Shown here: piece by piece, positions 36,037 through 45,300 of the stretch | Position numbering within the stretch: position 1 is the first letter of the stretch | How the letters are laid out: each line of letters starts with the position of its first letter | Source of the DNA: Hyphomicrobiaceae bacterium | GTDB taxonomy: Bacteria > Pseudomonadota > Alphaproteobacteria > Rhizobiales > Hyphomicrobiaceae | Assembly: GCA_020442165.1 (NCBI GenBank) | Contig: JAGRKV010000073.1 | Span: 1 to 58,777, forward strand | Direction of reading: 5' to 3' | Length of the DNA stretch: 58,777 bases | Translations under genes and position numbers: made by a program | The notes under the pieces: model-generated | Database searches by the model: none | What the model was told of the DNA's origin: nothing | What the model saw: only the letters and a program-made list of their open reading frames with translations

Positions 36037-37227
36037 CTAATCCTCGACTCGCACAAGATGCCAAACGGTATTCATGTAACTGATCGCCGAGTCCTGGATA
36101 TCTTTGATGTTGTTCTTGTTTCTCAGGTCGGCGGTCGTCAGCGCCAAGCGGCCGGCGCGATGCGCCTCCACCAGCATGCACTTGAACTCAATGTCGCTGA
36201 GACCCCACTCTGGCCGCCCATCGCGAATCGACGGCCATACCTGAGAAATAAACGCCTTGCGGTTGCCTGGCCAGCCCTCCGCGACAGGTGCTGCCCGCCG
36301 TGTGACTTCCAAAGCAAACTCCTCAAGGTCAGGACGGACGGTGGGCAACGGTCCGGACGCCGGGAGCGTGTCATTTGCCGCCGCCAGGGACTGCCCGGTT
36401 TGTCCGCCGCTTGCTGTATTGCGTGAAGGCTGGCGACGCGGTGGAGGCTGCGGGGCGGTCCTGGCAGGCGCGGCCACGCCATCGAGCGTCTCGGACACAA
36501 AACGCTTCATGATTGCCGCCCGCAACACGTCGAGCGAAGGCTGAGCCGCCTCCACCGCTTCTGCAGCAAGCTCGGCGATGAGGCGGCTGTCGGTGCTGTG
36601 CTCGCGCGGCCGACGGCACAGTTGCGCCGCCAGCATGCGACCAGCCTTGGCGGAAAGCCCCGCGCCCGAACCAAGGCCGGACTTGATCTTGTTGCCGAAC
36701 GCCCGCTCCAGGGCGATGAGCGCCAGCTCGCCGCGCAGCCGCGCGGGCGTCGTCTTCAGCCTGCGCGGAAGCCCGAATGCCTTCTGCACAACCAACGCCC
36801 TGAGGCCCTCAGGCGTGCTGAGTGCCTTGAGCTTTGGTGTACTTTCGCCTTCCAGCCCCAAAGCCCGGGCGATGAGCTGGCTGTCACGCACCTCAGCCCA
36901 CGGGCCCAGGGACACGGTCTTTCGAAGCGCCAGGAAATCGCCAGCGCGCGCCGCCCCCTTCTCGGTGGCCATATACCGGCCGCGTTTCTCGGTCGCTAGA
37001 CCCTGGCTCAGCAGGCTGGCGAGCGCCGATTCCGCTGATTGCCGCCACTCCCCGGGCGACAAACGATGGGCCACAAAAAATGACAGATCCCGGATCGTCT
37101 CTGCCCGCGTAGCCCCGCCCCCGGCCGCAAGGCGTACCAGGACCAAATCGACGAGCGCATCGGTGGGGTGGCGGTTGCCCGTCGTGGTTTCCGGCGGACG
37201 CGGCGGGTCGCTGACAAGGGCGGGCAT
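36037..37227 (-). CDS. hypothetical partner of the dual ATPase
   Basis: A 396-residue protein without membrane segments. The N-terminal ~85 residues (ALVDLVLVRLAAGGG...LLSQGLATEKRGRYMATEKG) have the helix-helix-wing pattern of a winged helix, often used for DNA or protein binding. A helical middle is followed by a Pro/Gln-rich linker (~255-300). A compact C-terminal domain (~305-396) has WPSIRDGRPEWGLSDIEFK and AISYMNTVWHLVRVED. The ATG at 37227 has GGGAGAA 8 bases upstream. It is first in a two-gene unit with the ATPase. I do not recognise either terminal domain by name. Confidence 0.65.
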   Translation of the reverse strand: MPALVSDPPRPPETTTGNRHPTDALVDLVLVRLAAGGGATRAETIRDLSFFVAHRLSPGEWRQSAESALASLLSQGLATEKRGRYMATEKGAARAGDFLALRKTVSLGPWAEVRDSQLIARALGLEGESTPKLKALSTPEGLRALVVQKAFGLPRRLKTTPARLRGELALIALERAFGNKIKSGLGSGAGLSAKAGRMLAAQLCRRPREHSTDSRLIAELAAEAVEAAQPSLDVLRAAIMKRFVSETLDGVAAPARTAPQPPPRRQPSRNTASGGQTGQSLAAANDTLPASGPLPTVRPDLEEFALEVTRRAAPVAEGWPGNRKAFISQVWPSIRDGRPEWGLSDIEFKCMLVEAHRAGRLALTTADLRNKNNIKDIQDSAISYMNTVWHLVRVED

Positions 37228-37710
37228 GGGCAAGATTCTCCCGGCTCAAGCACCAACACCAACCCGCAGCGCTCCGGGTGGCGCGATGCCGTTGCGGCAT
37301 GTCGATGGGTCCGGACGCGCGAATCACCGGGAAATACTGGGCTAGTCTTTCCGATCGGACCGGCCGATGGAAGTGGCATGCAGTGACAACTCACGGTTTT
37401 CCCTGAGATGAAATAAGCGTTTGCAGGGCGCTGGCCGATCTTTCGCCCCGCCGGCGTCAAATTGGCGACACGTTGTTGGGGCGGAATCCAGTTGGGTCCT
37501 GCTGAGGGAAGTCTACGTCAGAACAGGTTTAGTGCTCCGCGCACTCCGCGCTGCAGGTCGATGCTGCGAGCGGTTCGCCGCGACGAGGTGCCAGCACCGC
37601 TGCCGAATAACAGTTTTTGCGGCAACGGAGCATTAGCATTAACGGCCAGTTAACGGGTTCGAGCGATGCTGCCATGGAAATCCGCGAAAGTTCGTGCGGG
37701 AGTAAACAGA
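37228..37710. other. divergent promoter region (483 bp)
   Basis: It separates the dual-ATPase unit from the CAP lipoprotein gene. The right end carries a CtrA-type site. No gene was recognised in the rest. Confidence 0.45.
37639..37654 (+). promoter_or_regulatory. CtrA-binding site, full consensus
   Basis: TTAA-CGGCCAG-TTAAC matches the alphaproteobacterial CtrA consensus TTAA-N7-TTAAC exactly. It lies 57 bases before the ATG of the CAP lipoprotein gene, where it could overlap the promoter. CtrA is the master cell-cycle response regulator in this class. Confidence 0.7.
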
Positions 37711-38382
37711 ATGTATCGCGTCTTCCTCGTCGGCCTCGCTGGCGCATCCCTGGCTGGTTGCGCCCTCAACTCGAGCGTCATTTCCTCTGGCTTCGCCGAC
37801 AGCCCCACTACGGCTTCGATCAGTTCGCCGTCGTCAGGCAGTTATGGGCTTGGCAGTTCAAGCGCGTCGTCAGCCGGATCGCGCAAGTCGGGCGGCGTCA
37901 AGGTCGCGCGTCTCGATGACAAGATGCCCTCCGGCTCCTACGAGACGGCGCCCGCAGGCGCCCTGTCGGATCGCGACTATTCCACGACCCAGCTCAATGT
38001 CGACATGGCGCGCGACATCATCAACCAGTACCGCAAGGACAACGGGCTGAAGCCGCTGAAGCTCAGCGCGGAGCTGACGGCGGCGGCAAAGGCCCACTCG
38101 CGTGACTTGGCCAAGTGGGACCGCATCTCACATTACGGTTCGGACGGCTCCAACCCCTGGGATCGCGTCAAGCGGACTGGCTACAAGGCCCGTCTGGCGG
38201 CAGAAAACGTCGGCACCGGACAGGTGACGTTCGATGAGGTCATGAAGGGCTGGAAGAACTCGCCCGGCCATAACAAGAACCTGCTGCTGCCGGATGCGGA
38301 GAACATGGGGCTGGCTCTCGTCTATGAGCCCAAGACCGAGTTCAAGAGCTTCTGGACCCTCGTGGTTGGCTCCAAGATGTAA
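37711..38382 (+). CDS. CAP-domain lipoprotein
   Basis: A 223-residue lipoprotein. The lipobox LAGASLAGC places the lipidated Cys at ~residue 17. A Ser/Gly-rich linker is followed by a CAP/SCP domain (~105-220). The domain shows INQYRKDNGL, AAAKAHSRDLAKW with the conserved His, the AAENVG motif and the SPGHNKNLL motif. Bacterial CAP proteins are secreted or envelope-attached and have poorly defined roles, some in cell-wall biology. The ATG at 37711 is preceded by GGGAG. An upstream CtrA site suggests expression is tied to the cell cycle. Confidence 0.85.
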   Translation: MYRVFLVGLAGASLAGCALNSSVISSGFADSPTTASISSPSSGSYGLGSSSASSAGSRKSGGVKVARLDDKMPSGSYETAPAGALSDRDYSTTQLNVDMARDIINQYRKDNGLKPLKLSAELTAAAKAHSRDLAKWDRISHYGSDGSNPWDRVKRTGYKARLAAENVGTGQVTFDEVMKGWKNSPGHNKNLLLPDAENMGLALVYEPKTEFKSFWTLVVGSKM

Positions 38383-38633
38383 AGCTTCACGGGGTGTGAT
38401 GCTTCCGGGTCCATCACTGCCTCAAACGGCCTCTACATGCGCGGCGTGTAGCTGACTTCAGCAATCCCATGATTGACCATTCCGGCACCGTAGCCCGAGT
38501 GTCGGAAGTAGCGTCATGATGCAAGCTCTGCAGTGTCGAGTTTCGCCACGCGGCTGCAGCTTGCTGTGCTTCTTGTCGGATTGATTGGCAATGTTGGCGC
38601 CATCCACGGCGCGGACCCGCGCACCGATGCGGG

Positions 38634-40034
38634 CTACCGCTTGCCGACGTTCTTCCAGATGCCGATTTCGATGTCGAGGCGCCGCCGCACGACGATGTAG
38701 TTCATCACCGCCGCGGTGACGAGTGACAGTGCGGTGGCCGTGGCAGCGCCCATCAGGCCGAAGTTGGGCACCAGGGCGAAATTGAGCGCAATATTGAGAA
38801 GGGCTGTGAAGCTCAGCACCGTCGCGCACAAGGCCTGCTCGCCCAGCATGTTGAGCAGGAACTCCGCCGGTCCCATTGCCGAGCGGAACAGGAAACCGAT
38901 GACGAGAACGAACATCACCGGGTAGCCCTCGGTGAACTTCGGCCCGAACAGCCACAGCAGTGGCTTGCCGAGAGCCAGGATCGCGACGGCGCATAAGAGG
39001 GATGGCCAGAACGTCCAGTTGACGGCATCGCGCACGAATTGACGCAACCCCTCGCGGTCGCCGCGAGCGTTGAGCGCGGCAAAGCGGTTTGCCACCGCGC
39101 TGCCCACCGCGTAGTGAACGAACATGATGAGCGCCATCGTCTTGGCGGCGGCATAGTAGATGCCCACGTCCGTCGGCGTTAGGTAACGTGAGATCACCAG
39201 TAGATCGGTATTTTGTAAAACGAGGTCGGCGCCGACGATCATCATGAGGGGCGCCGACGTCTTGAACCAGAAGCCGAAGTCGTACGCGCGGGTGCCCGAT
39301 GGCATCGCGTGGGCAAGCCGCCGGTTGATGACGGCGGTCTGAATGAGAGCCGCCAGCCAGGTCGCCAGAATTGCTGCGCCGGCTGCGGTTGTCGCCTGCA
39401 TGGGCAATCCGGCGAGATATGCAACCGACATGGCGGCGAGCAGCAGCAGTGGACGCAGGACATAGGGCGGAAGCAGAGCAACGCCCATCCAGGCCTGACC
39501 GCGCCCGATGCCGTCCTGGATGTCGGTCAGCGCGAACATCGGCACGCAAACGAGCGCGAGGAACAGCGGCAGGACGAAATGGTTCTCGATATGCGAGCCG
39601 AACGCCCAAAGCATTGCAGCACCGAGCGCGGCGAAGATGGTGCCAATACCCAGTGCGGCCAACCGGCCGCCGCGCAGCAGGCCGCGCAGCAGGTCGAACT
39701 CGCCCTTCTCGCGGTATTCGGGAATGAGCCGGATCATCACCAGGTTGAGGCCGAGATGTGAAAGCCCGCCCAGCACCAGCACCCATGTCCACACGAAGAC
39801 GTAGATGCCGTATTCGAAGCCGCCCATCCACCGCGCCAAAACGATCTGCGATAGATAGAGCAGCGCCGCGCTTGCAACCCGGACGGCAAAAGCAGTCAGC
39901 GCGTCGCGCTGGGTCCGCGTTGTTTCATTCTCACCCTTGAGGACGTTGACAACCGTTGCGGCTGCTTTGACAAGCTGCGCACGCACGTCTCCGTTGAACG
40001 GCTGTGCTGCCGCCGTCGCTGCCCTTTGCGCCAT
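38634..40034 (-). CDS. Wzx/MurJ-type polysaccharide flippase
   Basis: A 466-residue protein with about twelve transmembrane helices, of the MOP superfamily polysaccharide-biosynthesis type. Conserved features include LARWMGGFEYGIYVFVWTW in the first helix pair and a long C-terminal repeat of helices. It should flip lipid-linked oligosaccharide across the inner membrane. No glycosyltransferase cluster is adjacent, so the cargo is unknown. The ATG at 40034 (preceded by GAGAGACG) is preferred to a TTG at 40052. It lies 45 bases downstream of the small gene at 40080-40307 and is probably co-transcribed with it. Confidence 0.87.
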   Translation of the reverse strand: MAQRAATAAAQPFNGDVRAQLVKAAATVVNVLKGENETTRTQRDALTAFAVRVASAALLYLSQIVLARWMGGFEYGIYVFVWTWVLVLGGLSHLGLNLVMIRLIPEYREKGEFDLLRGLLRGGRLAALGIGTIFAALGAAMLWAFGSHIENHFVLPLFLALVCVPMFALTDIQDGIGRGQAWMGVALLPPYVLRPLLLLAAMSVAYLAGLPMQATTAAGAAILATWLAALIQTAVINRRLAHAMPSGTRAYDFGFWFKTSAPLMMIVGADLVLQNTDLLVISRYLTPTDVGIYYAAAKTMALIMFVHYAVGSAVANRFAALNARGDREGLRQFVRDAVNWTFWPSLLCAVAILALGKPLLWLFGPKFTEGYPVMFVLVIGFLFRSAMGPAEFLLNMLGEQALCATVLSFTALLNIALNFALVPNFGLMGAATATALSLVTAAVMNYIVVRRRLDIEIGIWKNVGKR

Positions 40035-40079
40035 GTCGTCTCTCGCGGTCAAGCCGCTACACCCTGCCCCTGGGCGATG

Positions 40080-40307
40080 TCATTCGCCGCCAATTCGCAT
40101 TCGCTCGCGATGGCGCACTAGTTCTGCCACTCCGGCCCACGCCCAGGAACGTCCAGCGTCCCCGCGATCAGTGTGCAGGCTGGCAAAAAACTCTGCCACC
40201 TCCGCGGCGTGGCAGCCATGGCGCCCTTCGAGCGTTTCAGCCATGAACTCCACGTCCCTCAAGGTTGGGGTCGCGTCGTCCTCTGGTTGCCATCCGCATG
40301 CCATCAT
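40080..40307 (-). CDS. small hypothetical protein upstream of the flippase
   Basis: A 75-residue soluble acidic protein (MMACGWQPEDDATPTLRDVE at the N-terminus). The start is supported by a good ribosome-binding site (GAGG, five bases before the ATG) and by close spacing to the flippase gene. It has a Cys/His pair in GRHGCHAAEVAEFF. The family is unknown. Confidence 0.6.
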   Translation of the reverse strand: MMACGWQPEDDATPTLRDVEFMAETLEGRHGCHAAEVAEFFASLHTDRGDAGRSWAWAGVAELVRHRERMRIGGE

Positions 40308-40628
40308 ATTTGCCTCAAGGTCGCGTTAATGCAGCGTTTCGTTGCTGTGTGAGGAAGCAATTTCAAAGCCATTTCCGGCTGCCCCATCTTGGGACGCCTG
40401 GCGCTGCGATTGGCCTATTTGCCAGCAGGCGCGGCTGGCAGGACGGTTTCCCGGCGCGGCAGCGTTCAGTTCCGGCACATGAGCCAGACGCTATGTCAGG
40501 GGCTGCGAGGAGTGCTAATGTGAACTGCTTTGGTTGCTGAGCCCCTCAAGGCCGCCCATCGAAGCCAGACGCAACAGCGATCTGTTGCCGGGTTTGCAGG
40601 GGCGGCGATCGAGCAAGGACGATGCGTA
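40308..40628. other. 321-bp divergent intergenic region
   Basis: It lies between the minus-strand flippase operon and the plus-strand 109-residue gene and must contain both promoters. No specific site was recognised. Confidence 0.35.
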
Positions 40629-40958
40629 ATGCGCAGGCTGGCTGTTCGGTCAATGAGCAATGAACGGTCCACGCGGCTGCTGCTGCTGCTGGATCTCGCT
40701 GCGATTTTTCTGGCCGTGTCTGTGGCCGTGGCGGCATCAGCTGTAGCCGAAACCCGCGACGGTATGGCTGGCTCACAAGCGCCTGAGGGTAAGGTCGCGC
40801 CACCGCCATCGGCAACAACACCGCCTCTCCGTGAAGACGAGCCGGGCAGCAAAGGTGGAGTCGCGCCAGGGCAGCCCGATTCTGACGAAGGAATGCAGGC
40901 GCCGCCTTTCAGTGGCGGATGCCCTTACCGCGGCCGCAAGCTGGAGCTGATTGTCTAG
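40629..40958 (+). CDS. small exported proline-rich protein ending CPYRGRKLELIV
   Basis: A 109-residue protein with a hydrophobic N-terminal segment (LLLLLDLAAIFLAVSVAVAASAVAE) that acts as a signal or anchor. A Pro/Gly/Asp-rich middle is followed by a compact C-terminus GGCPYRGRKLELIV. The last dozen residues look conserved and functional, perhaps a recognition or anchoring tag, which is inference. AAGGA lies 10 bases before the ATG. The family is unknown to me. Confidence 0.55.
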   Translation: MRRLAVRSMSNERSTRLLLLLDLAAIFLAVSVAVAASAVAETRDGMAGSQAPEGKVAPPPSATTPPLREDEPGSKGGVAPGQPDSDEGMQAPPFSGGCPYRGRKLELIV

Positions 40959-41017
40959 GTCCACCGCGCGATGCGACACCAGAAGATGCAGTGCTGCGTC
41001 CGAAAGCAACCGATTGC

Positions 41018-42079
41018 TCAGTTGCTGGCATTCTTGCCCGCCACGGTCTTCTGAGCTGTGGGCTTGTCGGGCTGAGCAGATTTACCCTTTTGCGTGGCAT
41101 CACGCACCTTGCGGCGCAGCTTGGCGCGAGCGGACCGTGATTTGAGCGTCGCAGCCCGGTCGGCGGCCCGTCGCTTTGGCCGGTAGCCGCAATCCCACGA
41201 CAAAACCGTATCGCGCACGGATATGACCTGCTTTGCATTGGAGTCGAGCGGCAGGTTGTCGATGTCGGTGGGATTGAAAAAGGTCTTCCACCCAAAATGC
41301 TGGAAGCCATGTTCCAGCAGGCTCGCGGCGCGAATGGAACGGTCTTGGCTGCTGGGCTCGCCGAGCACGACGGCCATGAGCCGTGTGCCATCACGGGTGG
41401 CGCTTGCCACCACGTTGAAACCGCTATCGCAGATGAACCCGGTCTTGAGCCCATCCGCACCCTGCAATGTCCTGAGCAGTGAATTGTGAGAGGCCAGCCG
41501 AAGCTTGCCGATCTGGAACGACGGCATGCCCCACAGGTCTGCATATTGCGGGAAATCACGAATGACGGCCCGCGAGAGCTTGGCGAGATCCCGCGCGGTC
41601 GTGACCTGCGCATCTGCCGGCAGCCCGTTCGGGTTGACGTAGTTGGTCCGCGTCATGCCGAGCTTGCGCGCCGTCGCATTCATGCGCGCTACAAAGGCAT
41701 CGACGTTCCCGGCAACCGATTCAGCGAGCATCACCGCGACATCGTTGGCGGATTTGACGATGAGCGCCTTGAGCGCCAATTCGACACTCATTTCCGCGCC
41801 GATCGGAAGGCCGACCTTGCTTGGCGGTTCCTTGGCCGCCGTCTCCGAGCATGTGACCTTGCTGTCGAGCTTGAGTTCTCCATCCCGGATCGCGGCGAAG
41901 GTGACATAGGCCGTCATGATCTTGGTGAGGGAAGCGGGGTGCCACAGGTTGTCCTGGTCCTCAGCGTAAAGAACCTTGCCGGTCGTCGCCTCGAACAGCA
42001 GCGCCGGGCCTGCCATGGCCGGCACGGTTGTCAAAGCAGCAATGGCGAATAGGCCGCCGAAGAGAAATCCAGCGCGCAT
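41018..42079 (-). CDS. D-alanyl-D-alanine carboxypeptidase (low-molecular-weight PBP, DacF/PBP5 type)
   Basis: A 353-residue exported protein with signal peptide ending VPAMAGP. The active-site motifs are SxxK S50-L-T-K, SxN S110-A-N and KTG 212-214. It trims the terminal D-Ala from peptidoglycan pentapeptides in the periplasm. The C-terminus is an unusual Lys/Arg/Ala-rich tail (RSARAKLRRKVRDATQKGK) instead of the amphipathic membrane anchor of E. coli PBP5. It may bind acidic polymers. The ATG at 42079 has GAGG upstream and fits the signal peptide; the longer frame to 42253 is not supported. Confidence 0.92.
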   Translation of the reverse strand: MRAGFLFGGLFAIAALTTVPAMAGPALLFEATTGKVLYAEDQDNLWHPASLTKIMTAYVTFAAIRDGELKLDSKVTCSETAAKEPPSKVGLPIGAEMSVELALKALIVKSANDVAVMLAESVAGNVDAFVARMNATARKLGMTRTNYVNPNGLPADAQVTTARDLAKLSRAVIRDFPQYADLWGMPSFQIGKLRLASHNSLLRTLQGADGLKTGFICDSGFNVVASATRDGTRLMAVVLGEPSSQDRSIRAASLLEHGFQHFGWKTFFNPTDIDNLPLDSNAKQVISVRDTVLSWDCGYRPKRRAADRAATLKSRSARAKLRRKVRDATQKGKSAQPDKPTAQKTVAGKNASN

Positions 42080-42327
42080 CAATGACCTCGGATGAATACC
42101 ATTGCGGCTTAACATATTCCGCCGCGCCGGGGCAACGTGGCGAGGGCCGGAACTTGGAACAGTGTGGAGCATTGGCCGCAGCTTCACGGCAGGCACGCTG
42201 CAAGGCCGCTGCCAGGGAACTGCGCCAAGCGTGCTAAGTCGTGAGAATGGCAAACCAAATTACTGTCAAGGCGGTGTGTCCAATATGCTGCTGGCCATCG
42301 GCGCATGTCGGCAACTGAGGCATGGCA

Positions 42328-45300
42328 TCAAAACAGCGCGAAGTCGCCGATCAGGTCCTGTCGCGCCAGCCAAGGTGTCTGCTGGCCCTTGGCGTTGGCG
42401 TACATGATCGATTTCACCGCGCGGTAAAGCTCGCTGACGGCAATCGCGCCATCCTTGTCGGCATCGTATTGCTTGCGGCTGGTCGAGAGTGCTTCAACAA
42501 GTGCGTAGGTGAAGAGCCCACCGCCCCAGCTCGGATTCTCATAGCTCAGCTGGCGTCCCTTGGAGGCCGCGAGTACAAGCATGGGCGCACGCGCGGCACC
42601 GAGCAATGCGGCCGCCGCGTCATCGTTGGTGCCGGCCTGTTCGGCGCCAGATAGCCCGGAATGGCAGGCATCAAGGATCACCATCACCCGCGCCTTCGCC
42701 TTCTGCAGGACGCTCGCAATATCGGCCCAGGCAAGACCGCTTTCGCCAATCGTTTGCCGGTCGAAGTCGGACGGCGTGAGAAAATACCGCCCGCTGTTAT
42801 CCGCCAGCCCGTGTCCGGCAAATGAAAACACGATCGTGTCTTGCGCCGATGCAGCCGCGACGGCGCGCTCCAGACTGTCCAGTATTTGTGCGCGCGTGGC
42901 CTTGTTCCCTAAACGCAGGTCGACAGATGTCCTCTGGTAGTAGCCGCCGGCGATCGATTGCAGCGCATCGCCGAGACGGCGAGCATCTCCCTCCGCGAAC
43001 TTGAGGGTGAGAGTGGGATCGGCATAGGTGTCGACACCGACGATGACGGCGTGGAGTGCGCTGCTCGTCGCCTTTCCAGTGCTCAGGCGGACCGATTGCG
43101 GCACCGAGACGAGGCCGGCGGCATCCCTGGCTTGGAGCGTCAGCCAGCGGGCGTTGTGCAACTCCGGCAGATCGACGGAGAATTTCGCCTCGCCTCCTGA
43201 AAGCGGCACGTCTTTGATGCGGTGGGCGTCGGCATAAAGGCTGAGAGCCTTGAGCCCCGTACTCGATCGCACCGACACATCGAGCTTGTGCAAGGAACCA
43301 TCCGCGCCGCCGCCACTTCGCGATACCGTAAGCGATGGCGGTGGAGAAAGCTCGGGCGCGGCCAGCACGCCCCCGCCCTCCTCGATGCGCTTCTTGATGA
43401 GATCAGGACGTTCCAGAACCGACTTGAACTGCTGGAACGGGAACAGTCCGCGCAACCCGGGAAAGCGCAGCTGCACGAAATGCGCGCCCTCATAGGACGA
43501 CAGATAGTAGCCCTCCGGCGTGTAGGCGATGATCTCGTCATCGACCGCGCGGCCCATCAGATTAAGGCGTCCTATCTCGATCTCGTGGATGAAGAACTGT
43601 CCATCGGAATTGAGCTGCACCACGTACCGCCCGTCGCGCGACAGCGTGACCTCCTCCATCAGGTCGGCCTGCGGCACGTCCTTGAACAGGACGATCTGTC
43701 GCCGGGTCTTTAGGTCGAAGACGGTGATCGTCTTCTGCGCCACCGAAGCGGCAACGAGATACCGATCCTGGAACACGTTGGGCTTGAGTCGGGTCTGATG
43801 CGCGCTCGATCCATAGGACCCGGCCCAGAACGCTTCGAGTTCCTTGGAAAGATCGGTGACACGTCCGCCGGTGCGCGATCCCGTGTCGCCGTCGCCTTCG
43901 AGCAGGACAATCATGCCCATGCCGATCCCGGCATTGCCTTCCGTCGCCCACAGCTGCATCAGCCACACCGGCCTGCCCGCCACATCCCAACGCCACAGCC
44001 CTTCCAGCGAGCGGGTGAGATCAAGTGAGCCTTCGCCCAGGCCATCATAGGGAATGGGCGGCTTGTAGGATTCCTCGATCAGGCCGTGCTTGCCAAGAAG
44101 CTGCTTCAGGTTGGGAACATCCGCGGCGAGCCGCTTCTCCAGCTCCTTTGTGCGCTGATCGATCTTGGCCTCAAATCGCTTGTCTTCTTCCTCCGACAAG
44201 TTGACGCCGCTGCCGCGGCGATCCTCGCCTGCAAACGAGTTCGAATAGGGAAGTGCCTCGCGCGGATATGGGGCCGCAAGGTCAAGGCCGATGCGACCCA
44301 ATTCGATCGACACGCGATCCTTGAGCGACAAGACGTCTTCCTCGCTGCCGCGCGCGGTCGTTGACCGCCAATCGCCTCTGACGAGACTGGCACCCGAGAG
44401 GCCGGCAATCTGTACCGGAGCAGCACCCGGATCGACGGTCTTGGCGACAATGAGCTGCTCCTTCATTCCGATTGCCGCCTTGAACCAGTCCTGGTCCTTG
44501 AGGCTTTCCGCATCCGGGTCGGCGAGCGCATCGTAGATGTGGGTGAACAGTATCGGCTCGCGTGCATGCCATCCCTTCTCAAGCCGCAAGAGGTTGACGA
44601 GATAATTTTTGACGATGAATTCAGCCGGCGAAGTCTTGTTCTTCTCGCAGCAGAGAACGGCGCCGCTATCCAATTCGTAGATGTCGGCGCGACCCATGTG
44701 TCCGCCAGTGTAGACGAGGATGCCGTTGTCGATGTCGAGCAGGAACGAATCATCGGTCCACGATGCGCAGGCGTGACATGAGCCACTGTGGCGGATGTCG
44801 AGGAAATCGTCAGCGGCACCTCGTTCGTGCGCGGGCAGGCGGTCAGCCTCGTTGCTCTCATCTCCGCTAGGTGCGGGCTGGTCGCGCGATATCAGGGTCG
44901 AGCGGATGCTGAGCCCGCCCCATGCGCCTTGGCCGGCAATCAGATAGGCATCGCCCTGCGTCCAGCCGATGAAGGAGCCGAACGGGCGCGCGATCACTTT
45001 GCGCGCGGCAAGGTCGATTGCCTCGAACATGCGGCTGCCGGCATCTCCGGTCGAGGCGACGACGAAGCGCGAGGTGGGGGAGAAGTTGACCGCGTGCCCC
45101 GCCCGGTCGACGAGGCGCGCCCCCGTCTGCGTATCGTAGATGCGATAGCGGTCCTTGAAGACGTTGGCGCGATAACGGCCGTCGGCTGAAACGAGTGCTT
45201 TTTCGGGCTGTTCCACATCGTAGGGATCCTGCACGACGACTTCTGGAATTCCCGGCCCGACCGTGAAGGTGCGATCGAGCAGCGTGCCCACCACTTTCTC

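Noticed and set aside
38458..39831. 457-codon minus-strand frame overlapping the flippase gene
   Set aside because: It is out of frame with a clear twelve-helix flippase and encodes an Arg-rich protein without domains.
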